Source of the DNA: Streptomyces roseolilacinus
GTDB taxonomy: Bacteria > Actinomycetota > Actinomycetes > Streptomycetales > Streptomycetaceae
Assembly: GCF_014649335.1 (NCBI RefSeq)
Contig: NZ_BMSV01000003.1
Span: forward strand, 124,001-188,000
Direction of reading: 5' to 3'
DNA length: 64,000 bases
The translations under genes and the position numbers were made by a program. This document shows positions 54,127 to 63,400 of this stretch, piece after piece. Positions within the stretch are counted from its first letter, which is position 1; every line of letters starts with the position of its first letter. Below the pieces are notes generated by a model that saw nothing but the letters and a program-made list of their open reading frames with translations, made no database searches and was not told the origin of the DNA.

Positions 54127-57100
54127 ATGAACCCTGACGTGACTGAACCCTTCCCCACCTCCAGCGCCCAGCAGCGGCTGTGGTTCCTCCAGCAGCGGCA
54201 CCCCGAGAGCCGCGCCTACACCGTCACCGAGGCGGTGTGGCTGCGCGGCCGGGTCGACGCCGACGCCCTGGAGCGCGCGCTCGCCGCGGTGATCGAGCGC
54301 CACGACCAGCTGCGCGCCGTCTTCGAGTACCGCGACGACGGCCTGCTGCAACGCGTCGTGCCCGCCGCGCGGCAGCCGTTCCGGCTGGCCCGGCGCAGCG
54401 TGCCCCGCGACGGCCTGCGGCGCTGGTTCGCCGAGGAGACCGCCGTCGCCTTCGACCTCGCCCACGGGCCGGCGTATCGGGCCACGCTGCTCGAACTCGG
54501 CGGCGAGGAGCGGGTGCTGGCGTTCTGCGTCCACCACATCGTCACCGACGGGTGGTCCGCCGAGCTGTTCTTCTCCGACCTGGCGTCCGCCTACCGGCAG
54601 GTCTGCGACGGGACCGCCCCGCGGTGGGAGAGCGCGCCGGGAAGCTACCGGGAGGCCGTCGCCGAGGAACGGCGGTGGCTGGAGTCGCCCGAGGCCGCCG
54701 AGCGGATCGACGCGGCCGCCGCCGCCCTGGCCGGCGCGCCGTTCGCGCTCGACCTGCCCGTCGACGCCGCGGCGGCGACGGAGCCGCCGCCCGCCGCGGT
54801 GCACCGGACGCGGCTGCCCGACGAGCTGGTCAAGCGCGTCGAGGTGCACGCCGCCGAGTGCGGGGCGACCCCGTTCATGCTGTACGCGGCCGCGTACGCG
54901 GTGCTGCTGTCCCGCTGGACCGGCCAGGACGAGGTGGTGTTCGGGCTGCCCGCGGCCGGGCGGGAGCGCGCCGCGACGCACACCACGTACGGACTGTTCG
55001 TCAACACCCTGCCGCTGCGCGTCCGGACGGCGCCCCAGGACGACTGGGACACGCTCGTCGGCCGCGTCCGCGACGCGGCGCTGGAGGCGTACACCCACGC
55101 CGAGGTGCCCCTGGACCGGCTGGCCGCCCGCCTCGGCGGGCTGCCGCTCCAGGCGCTGCTCGTGGTGCAGCCGGACGACATGCCGGTACCGCAGCTGCCG
55201 GGCGTGGAGACGGCGCGCTGGCCCGTCGACCACCACCACACCAAGTTCGACCTGCTGCTCCAGATCGACCGGGGGCGCCTGGCCGCACCCGACGCCGCGG
55301 AACCCGAGGACGGCACCTTCGCCGCCCTGGAGTTCCGGGCCGACACGATCGGCGCGGACCTCGCCGCGCGGATGCTGGCGCACTGGCGGCAGATCCTGGA
55401 GACGATGGTCGCCACCCCGGCCGCGCCCGTCGCCGCCCTGGTGCCCGACACCCCCGCCGAACGGGAACTGCGGGCGCCCGCCCGGCAGCTGGAGGCCGCC
55501 GCCGCGCCCCTCGACCCGGTGGCCGCCTTCGAGCGACGGGCCGCCGAGCACCCGGCGGCGCCGGCCGTGTGGACCGGCCGGGACGCCGTCGACTACGCCG
55601 GGCTCGCCGCCCGGACCGGCGCGATCCAGGCCGCCCTCCGGGAGGCCGGCGTGGGCCCCGGCGACTTCGTCGGCGTGTGCCTGCGCCGCTCCCCGGACCT
55701 GGTGGCCGCGCTGATGGCGGTGCTCCGCTGCGGCGCCGCCTACGTGCCGCTCGACGCCGGGTACCCGCCGGAGCGCCTCCGCTTCATCGCCCGGGACGCC
55801 CACTGCCGGGTCGTCCTCACCCAGCCGGAGACCCGGGACGTCCTGCCCGCCGACGCGGGCCCGTTCCTGGACGTCACGTCGGTGCCCGCCGTCCCCGCGC
55901 TGCCCGCGGCGGAGCCGGCGCAGGACGAGCGGATCGCCTACCTCATCTACACCTCGGGCTCCACCGGCCGCCCCAAGGGCGTGGCGATCCCGCACCGCGC
56001 CCTGCGGTCCTTCCTCGGCTGGGCCCGCGACCACTTCGCCCCCGAGGACCTCTCCGTGGTCCTCGCCAGCACGTCGGTCAGCTTCGACCTGTCGGTCTTC
56101 GAGCTGTTCCTGCCGCTGTCCACGGGCGGGTCGCTGCGGCTCGTCGACAACGCGCTCCAGCTCGCCGAGCAGCCCGGCACGGAGCCCACGCTGGTCAACA
56201 CCGTGCCGTCCGCGATGACCGAGCTGCTGCGCGCCGGCGCCCTCCCGGCCGGTGTCCGCGTCGTCAACCTCGCCGGGGAGCCGCTGCCGCGCACCCTGGT
56301 CGACGCCGTGTACGAACGGTCGGCCTCGGTACGGGTGTTCAACCTGTACGGGCCGTCGGAGGACACCACGTACTCCACCTGGCACGAGGTCCCCCGCGAC
56401 GGCTCGGACGAGCCCGTCATCGGCCTGCCGATCGCCGGCACCAACGCCTACGTGCTCGACGGCCGGCTGACCCCGGTGCCCGCCGGCGCCGACGGCGAGC
56501 TGTACCTCGGCGGCCTGGGCGTCGCCCAGGGCTACCTGGACCGGCCCGATCTGACGGCGGAGCGCTTCCTGCCCGACCCCTTCTGCGGCCTGCCCGGAGC
56601 ACGGATGTACCGCACCGGGGACCGGGTGCGGGTCACCGGGAACGGCGAGTTGCGCTACCTCGGCCGCTACGACCACCAGGTCAAGCTGCGCGGGTTCCGC
56701 ATCGAGACGGGGGAGATCGAGAGCCGCGCCCGGTCCGTGGACGGGGTCGCGCAGGCCCTGGTCGTCCTGCGCGAGGTCGCGGGCACGCCCCACCTGGTCT
56801 GCTACTGGACGGGCGGCGCCGAGCCGGACGCGGTGCGGACCGCGCTGACCGCGGAGCTGCCCGCGTACATGATCCCCCGGTACTGGGTGCCGCTGGACGC
56901 CTTCCCGCTGAACGCCAACGGGAAGATCGACCGGGCCGCGCTGCCCGAACCCGCCCGGGACACCGGCGACGCCGCCGAGCCCGCCACGCCCGTCGAACGG
57001 GAGGTGGCCGAGCTGATGGCCGGGCTGACGAGCAGCGGCCCGCTGGGCCCCGGCGCCGACTTCTTCGCCCTGGGCGGGCACTCGCTGCTGGCGATGCAGC

Positions 57101-60100
57101 TGATGACGGCGGTCCGGGACCGGCTCGGCGCCGAGATCACGCTGGGCGACATCTTCCGGCACCGCACGGTGCGCGCCCTGGCGGCCCGGATCGACCAGGC
57201 GCTCGCCCGGGAGACGGTCCTGCCGCCGCTGCGCCGCCGGGACGGCGAGGGGCCCGCGCCGCTCGCCTTCGCGCAGGAGCGCATGTGGCTGGTGGAGCAG
57301 CTGCGGCCGGGCAGCCCGATGCTGAACATCGGCGTCGCGGTACGGCTCCGCGGCGACCTCGACCGGGCCGCGCTGGACCGCGCGCTGCGGGCGCTGACCG
57401 AACGGCACGAGGCCCTGCGGCTGCGGATCGGCCGGGGCCGGGACGGGCAGCTGCGCCAGCAGGCCGCGCCACACCGGCAGGTGCTGCTGCGCGACCTGGC
57501 CGCCGACGGCGAGGAGGCCACCGCGCGGCTGCTGCGCGAGGCCCTGGCCGACCCGTTCGACCTGGCCACCGAGGCCCCGGCGCGCTGGCTGCTGGTCGAG
57601 GAGGCGTCCGGCCGGGACGGCCGGCCCGACCACGTCCTGGCGCTCGTCATCCACCACGTGGTCGCCGACGCCTGGTCGATCCGGCTGCTGCTGGACGAAC
57701 TGTTCTCGGACTACGCCGCCGCGGTCGCGGGGCGGGACCTGCCGTCGGAGCCCCGGCTCTCCACGCTGGACTACGGCGCGTGGCAGCGCCGGCACCTGGA
57801 CCGCCCGGCGGTCACCCGGCGCGACCTGGCGTACTGGCGGGAGCGGCTGGCCGATCCCCCGGAGCGGCTGCGGCTCGCCTTCGACCACCCCCCGGCGCAG
57901 GCCGTGACCTACCGGGGCGCGCGACTGACCCGGCGGCTGTCCGGCGAGGCGGTCCAGGCGCTGCTCGCGGTCGGCCGGGAGGCGGGAGCCACCCCCTTCA
58001 TGACGGTCCTCGCCCTCTACCAGGGCCTGATGTCCCGGCTGTCGGGGCAGGACGACGTCATCGTAGGCACGCCCATCGCCAACCGGGACCAGTCGGGCAC
58101 CGAGGGCCTGGTCGGCTGCCTGCTCAACACCCTGGCGCTGCGCACGGACCACAGTGGCGACCCGTCGTTCCGCGAACTGCTGGAGCAGAGCCGGCAGGCG
58201 TGCCTGGACGCGTTTGCCCACCAGCAGACGCCGTTCGAGCTGGTGGTGTCGGAGCTGGGCGCGGAGCGGACCGTCGAGCACACCCCGGTGTTCCAGACGA
58301 TGTTCGTCCTCGACGGGTCCGAGGTCGCCGCGCCGCGCGTGCCGGGCCTGGAGAGCACCCGGTTCGAGATTCCGCCCGTCGCCACGCAGTACGACGTCAC
58401 GCTCATGGTGGGCCGGGACGCGGACGGCTGGCACGCCACCTGGGACTACCGCACCGACCTGTTCGAGAAGGACACCGTCGCCGGGTACGCCGACTGTTTC
58501 GAGACGCTGCTGGAGCAGGCCGGCCGCCACCACGACCGGCCCCTGGGCGGCCTGCCGCTGACCACGCCCGAGCGGGAGCGGACGGCACTGGGGTGGAGCC
58601 GCCCCGAGGCCACGCCCGTACCCGACACCCTTCCCGCCCTGTTCGCCGAGCGGGTCGCCGCCCACCCCGACGCGCCCGCCCTCCGCGACGACGAGGGCGT
58701 CCTGACCTACCGGGAACTCGACCTGGCCGCGGGCCGGCTGGCCGCGCGCATCGCCGCGCACGGCGTCCGCCCCGACGACCGGGTGGCGGTCGTGCTGCCC
58801 CGGTCGCGGGCGTCGGTGACCGCGCTGCTCGCGGTCGCCAAGGCCGGCGCGGCGTTCCTGTGCCTCGACCCGGGCCTGCCCGCCGAGCGCATGACGTGGA
58901 TCGCCGAGGACGCCGGCGTGCGGCTGCAGGTGACCGACGCCTCGCTCGCCGGCCGGCTGCCGCAGGACGTGGTGCCCGCGGTACGGATCGACGAGGACCC
59001 GCAGGGCCCGGCCGCGCCGCTCGGCGGGCAGGTGCCCGCGACGACCCCCGGGCACCTGGCGTACGTGATCTACACGTCGGGCTCCACCGGGCGGCCCAAG
59101 GGCGTCCTGCTCACCCACCGGGGCCTGGCGCAGCTGCGCGACCTCCACCGCGACCGGCTCGGCGCGGGCCCGGGCGCCCACGTGCTCCAGTACGCCCCGT
59201 ACTCGTTCGACGCGTCGGTGTGGGAATGCGTCATGGGCCTGCTGACCGGCGCGTGCCTCCACCTGACGCACCCGGACCGGCTGCTGCCGGGCGCGCCGCT
59301 GGAGGCGACGCTCGCCGACCGGGGGATCACGCACCTGACGATGCCCCCGTCCAACCTCGCGATGCTGCGGACCCTGCCGGACAGCCTGCGGCACCTGGTC
59401 CTCGCGGGCGAGGCGTGCCCGGCGGAGCTGGTGCAGCGGTGGGGCGGGAAGGTCCGCCTGTGGAACGCGTACGGCCCCAGCGAGGCCACGGTGTGCGGCA
59501 CGATCCAGGACTGCGCCGGACTGCCGGCCGGCCGGTCGCCGAGCATCGGCACGGCCTTCCCCGGCGCGGAGGCGTACGTCCTGGACGCGGCGCTCAACGT
59601 GCTGCCGCCGGGCGTCCCCGGCGAGCTGTACCTCGGCGGCCAGGGACTGGCCCGCGGCTACCTCGACCGGCCCGAACTCACCGCTGAGAGGTTCGTGCCG
59701 CACCCGTACGCCGCGGCGCCGGGCGAACGGCTCTACCGCACCGGCGACCTGGCCCGGCTGACCGCCGACGGCGAGATCGAGTTCCTGGGGCGGGTCGACG
59801 ACCAGGTCAAGCTGCGCGGCATCCGGGTGGAGCCGGGCGAGATCGAGCGCACCCTGGCCGGACTCGACCCGCGGATCGCGGACACGGCGGTCCTGGTGAC
59901 GGGCAGCGGCGGCGACCAGCACCTCGTCGGGTTCGTCGCCGGGCCCGCCGGACTCGACCCGGCCGTGCTGCGCGACGGGCTGGCCGCCCGGCTGCCGGGC
60001 TACATGGTGCCCGCCTGGCTGGAACGGCTCGACGCCTTCCCGCTCACCGGCAACGGCAAGCTCGACCGCAGGGCGCTGGCCCGGACCGCGGAGGGCAGGC

Positions 60101-60393
60101 GGCGGCAGGCCTCGGCGACCGCGCCGCCGCGCGGACCGCTGGAGGAGGAGATCGCCGCGGTGTGGCGGGAGCTGCTGCCGCCGACGGACATCGGGCGCGA
60201 GGACAGCTTCTTCGCGGTCGGCGGCACCTCGCTGACCCTGACCCGGCTCCACGAGCGCATCGACTCCCGCTACCCCGGCGCGCTCAAGCTCGTCGACCTG
60301 TTCCGACTGAACACCGTCGCCGCGATCGCCGGCGCCCTGGAAGAGACCGGTGCGGCCGCGCCGGCAGCCGCCGACCTCAGCTTCCGACTGTGA
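54127..60393 (+). CDS. NRPS, two modules: C-A-T-C-A-T (predicted Ala, Phe)
   Basis: 2088 residues. C1 about 8-440 with HHIVTDGWS at 136; A1 about 455-930 with YTSGSTGRPKG, YGPSEDTTYS and VKLRGFRIETGEIE; T1 FFALGGHSLLAMQ (Ser near 985). C2 about 1035-1450 with HHVVADAWS near 1176; A2 about 1470-1970; T2 SFFAVGGTSLTLTRL (Ser near 2035). Aligning by eye to PheA, A1 pocket residues are D-L-F-N-N-A-L-T-Y-K, which I recall as an alanine code, and A2 D-A-W-T-V-A-A-V-C-K, a phenylalanine code. No epimerisation, methylation or thioesterase domain. The leading C domain implies an acyl starter or an upstream module. Confidence 0.93.
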   Translation: MNPDVTEPFPTSSAQQRLWFLQQRHPESRAYTVTEAVWLRGRVDADALERALAAVIERHDQLRAVFEYRDDGLLQRVVPAARQPFRLARRSVPRDGLRRWFAEETAVAFDLAHGPAYRATLLELGGEERVLAFCVHHIVTDGWSAELFFSDLASAYRQVCDGTAPRWESAPGSYREAVAEERRWLESPEAAERIDAAAAALAGAPFALDLPVDAAAATEPPPAAVHRTRLPDELVKRVEVHAAECGATPFMLYAAAYAVLLSRWTGQDEVVFGLPAAGRERAATHTTYGLFVNTLPLRVRTAPQDDWDTLVGRVRDAALEAYTHAEVPLDRLAARLGGLPLQALLVVQPDDMPVPQLPGVETARWPVDHHHTKFDLLLQIDRGRLAAPDAAEPEDGTFAALEFRADTIGADLAARMLAHWRQILETMVATPAAPVAALVPDTPAERELRAPARQLEAAAAPLDPVAAFERRAAEHPAAPAVWTGRDAVDYAGLAARTGAIQAALREAGVGPGDFVGVCLRRSPDLVAALMAVLRCGAAYVPLDAGYPPERLRFIARDAHCRVVLTQPETRDVLPADAGPFLDVTSVPAVPALPAAEPAQDERIAYLIYTSGSTGRPKGVAIPHRALRSFLGWARDHFAPEDLSVVLASTSVSFDLSVFELFLPLSTGGSLRLVDNALQLAEQPGTEPTLVNTVPSAMTELLRAGALPAGVRVVNLAGEPLPRTLVDAVYERSASVRVFNLYGPSEDTTYSTWHEVPRDGSDEPVIGLPIAGTNAYVLDGRLTPVPAGADGELYLGGLGVAQGYLDRPDLTAERFLPDPFCGLPGARMYRTGDRVRVTGNGELRYLGRYDHQVKLRGFRIETGEIESRARSVDGVAQALVVLREVAGTPHLVCYWTGGAEPDAVRTALTAELPAYMIPRYWVPLDAFPLNANGKIDRAALPEPARDTGDAAEPATPVEREVAELMAGLTSSGPLGPGADFFALGGHSLLAMQLMTAVRDRLGAEITLGDIFRHRTVRALAARIDQALARETVLPPLRRRDGEGPAPLAFAQERMWLVEQLRPGSPMLNIGVAVRLRGDLDRAALDRALRALTERHEALRLRIGRGRDGQLRQQAAPHRQVLLRDLAADGEEATARLLREALADPFDLATEAPARWLLVEEASGRDGRPDHVLALVIHHVVADAWSIRLLLDELFSDYAAAVAGRDLPSEPRLSTLDYGAWQRRHLDRPAVTRRDLAYWRERLADPPERLRLAFDHPPAQAVTYRGARLTRRLSGEAVQALLAVGREAGATPFMTVLALYQGLMSRLSGQDDVIVGTPIANRDQSGTEGLVGCLLNTLALRTDHSGDPSFRELLEQSRQACLDAFAHQQTPFELVVSELGAERTVEHTPVFQTMFVLDGSEVAAPRVPGLESTRFEIPPVATQYDVTLMVGRDADGWHATWDYRTDLFEKDTVAGYADCFETLLEQAGRHHDRPLGGLPLTTPERERTALGWSRPEATPVPDTLPALFAERVAAHPDAPALRDDEGVLTYRELDLAAGRLAARIAAHGVRPDDRVAVVLPRSRASVTALLAVAKAGAAFLCLDPGLPAERMTWIAEDAGVRLQVTDASLAGRLPQDVVPAVRIDEDPQGPAAPLGGQVPATTPGHLAYVIYTSGSTGRPKGVLLTHRGLAQLRDLHRDRLGAGPGAHVLQYAPYSFDASVWECVMGLLTGACLHLTHPDRLLPGAPLEATLADRGITHLTMPPSNLAMLRTLPDSLRHLVLAGEACPAELVQRWGGKVRLWNAYGPSEATVCGTIQDCAGLPAGRSPSIGTAFPGAEAYVLDAALNVLPPGVPGELYLGGQGLARGYLDRPELTAERFVPHPYAAAPGERLYRTGDLARLTADGEIEFLGRVDDQVKLRGIRVEPGEIERTLAGLDPRIADTAVLVTGSGGDQHLVGFVAGPAGLDPAVLRDGLAARLPGYMVPAWLERLDAFPLTGNGKLDRRALARTAEGRRRQASATAPPRGPLEEEIAAVWRELLPPTDIGREDSFFAVGGTSLTLTRLHERIDSRYPGALKLVDLFRLNTVAAIAGALEETGAAAPAAADLSFRL

Positions 60394-60401
60394 GGCCCCT
60401 C

Positions 60402-63400
60402 ATGGACCGTGCCCCCGCCCCGCCCATCGCCATCGTGGGCATCGCCGCCGCGCTCCCGGGCAGCGGCGATGACCTGGACCGGCTCGCCGACCTGCTGGAG
60501 TCCCGCGCCGACCTGGTGCGCCCCGTCCCGGACGACCGCCGGCGCGACGCCGGGTTCGGCCCCGACGCCGAACTGTCGGAAGCCGCCCTGCTGGACCGCG
60601 TCGACACCTTCGACCACGCCTTCTTCGGGCTGTCGCTGCGCGAGGCCCGGCAGATGGACCCCCAGCAGCGGATGCTGCTGGAGATGACGTGCCGGGCCAT
60701 CTGGGACGCGGGCTACCCCCTGTCGGCGCTGCGGGGCAGCCGTACGGCGGTGGTGGTGGGCACCGGACGCGAGACGTACTCGGAGCTCATCGACCCGGCC
60801 TCGGCGCCCCTGGTGACCGGGCTGCTGCCGGCCGCGCAGGCGGGACGGGTGGCGCACCTGCTCGACCTGCGCGGCCCCGCCCTCTCCATCGACACGGCGT
60901 GCTCGTCCACGCTCCTCGCCGTGCACGAGGCCTGCCGCAAGCTGGCGTCGGGCGAGGCCGACTGGGCCGTGACCGGCGGCGTGCGGCTGCTGTGCAGCCC
61001 GCCCGAGACGACCGCGCCGGGCAGCGAGAGCATCGTGTCGCCCGGCGGCCGGTCCCGCAGCTTCGACGCCGCCGCCGACGGCACCGGGCTGGGCGAGGGC
61101 GGCGCGGTCTTCCTGCTGAAGACGCTGGCCCGTGCCGAGCAGGACGGCGACCGGGTCCACGCGGTGATCCTCGGCGGCGCCGCCAACCACGACGGCGCCC
61201 GCAGCAACGGGTTCGCCGCGCCCAGCACGGAGGCGCAGGAGGAGCTCCTCCTGGAGGCGTGGAACGCCGCGGGCGTCAACCCGGGCTCCCTGGGCCTGAT
61301 CGAGGCGCACGGCACCGGCACCCGCCTCGGTGACCCCATCGAGTTCGAGGCCCTGACGGCGGCCTTCGGCCGGCGCACCGAACGCACGGGCTTCTGCGTG
61401 CTCAGCTCCCTCAAGTCCAACATCGGGCACCTCGACTCGGCGGCCGGCGCGGTGGGCCTGCTGAAGGCCGTGGTGGCGCTCCGCAACGGCCGCCGCTACG
61501 CCTCCGCCCACTTCACCGAGCCCAACCCGCTGCTGGAAACGGACCGTTCGGCCCTGCGCCTGTCGACGCGCACCGAACCGTGGGACGCCCCCGCGCAGCG
61601 CCGCGCCGGGGTGAGCTCCTTCGGCCTGACCGGCACCAACGTGCACCTGGTCGTGGAGCAGGCCCCACCGGTGCGGCGGGACGCCCCCGCCGCGGAGCCG
61701 CGCCCGGTGCTCATCCCCGTGGCGGCGCGCAGCGAGGGCGCCCTGCGGCGGCACGCGGCCCGGCTCGCCGCCCACCTGCGGGCCGACCCCGACCCGTCGG
61801 TCCTCGCGGACGTCGCGTACGTGCAGGCCACCGGGCGCGACCACGAGCGGTGGCGGTCCTGCGTGGTCGCGGCGACCGCGCCGGAGGCGGCCGAGGCCCT
61901 GGAGCGGCTGGCGGCGGGCGACACGGAGATCACCCGGGCGCCGGACGCCACGGCGCTGATCACGCTGCTGCCGCACGAGGACGGCGCCGCCCCGGACACG
62001 GCACGCGCCTGGGCCGACGCCTTCCCGGCGCTGGCCGCGTGGCAGGACGGGCAGCGGGCGGCGCTCGGCGACGCCACCGCGGGGGAGCGGGACGCCGCGG
62101 AGCGGCTGATCGCCCGGCAGACCGCGGTGCGGGCGCTGTTCGAGGCCGGCCTGTCCGACCGCATCGTCATCGGACACGGCAGCGGCAACCTCCTCGTCGA
62201 CCTGCTGCGGGGCGAGTCCGACCTGCCGGCCGCGGCACGCGGCCTCACCGCGCTGGGCGCGGTGGCGGACCCCGACGCGCGGCGCACCGAGACCGCCTTC
62301 GCCACCATCGGCGCCCAGGGCGACCCGGTGTTCGTCGCGCCCTGGAAGGGACGCCTGTCGGAGCTGGCGGGCGAACTGGCGCCCCGCTACCGGGGCGTGC
62401 TGGTCGACGCCGAGGTCGCGCCGGGACAGGACCCGCGGGCCGGGCTGCTCGCCACCCTGGCGGCGCTGTACGAGGCGGGCGCCGAGCTGGACTGGGAGCG
62501 CTGCGTGCGCTTCCTGGGCGGGTACGGGCGGCGGACGTCGGTGCCGACCGCGCTGTTCGAGCCGACCCGCTGCTGGATCGAGCCCCGCCCCCGCGGGACG
62601 GCCGGCGCGGTGCGGGAGACGCCCGCGCCGGAGGCCCAGGCGGTCCCGGCGGGGGAGACCCCGGTACGGGAGGCGCCGGCGGAGCCCTCCCGGCTGGCCG
62701 AGCAGGACGGCACCGAGGCCGAGCGGAAACTGGCGGCGATCTGGTGCGCGCTGCTGGGCAACGACACCGTCAGCCGCGAGGACGACTTCTTCGACCTCGG
62801 CGGCGACTCCCTGATGCAGGTGCAGCTCGGCAACGCGGTCGAGCGGGACTTCGGCTTCGACCTGCCGTTCGACACGGTGTACGACCACCCGGTCCTGCGC
62901 GACCTGGCCGCGTACCTGGCCGAGCAGCAGGTGGAGGAGCGGCCGGCGGGCGACGCCCCGGCGGCGCGGGGGCCGGTCCACGACCCGGCGCGCGACCGCG
63001 CGCCCGCCACGCACTCCCAGCGCCGCATGTGGCTGCTCCAGCAGCTGGACGCGTCGTCCGGCGCCTACAACGTGTCCACCGCCTTCGACCTGGACGGCCC
63101 GGTCGACGCGGGGGCGCTGCGGCAGGCGCTGGACGGGCTGGTGGCCCGCCACGGCGTCCTGCGGACCCGCCTGGTGCTGGAGGACGGCGAACTGGTCCAG
63201 CGGGTGGAGCCGCACGGCACCTGGGACCTCGAGACGGCCGACTGGGACGCGGCGCGGCAGGACGCCGACGCGCTGCTGCGGGAGCACGCGGCCCGCCCGT
63301 TCGACCTGGCCGAGCCGGGCGCCGTACGGGCCCTGCTGCTGGTCGACCCCGCCGACCCGGCGCGCGGCCGGCTCCAGCTGGTCCTGCACCACGCGATCTG

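Noticed and set aside
54061..60252. A 2063-codon open frame antisense to the NRPS gene
   Set aside because: It is the mirror of high-GC codon bias on the coding strand; it has no family motifs and the sense strand carries complete C, A and T domains.
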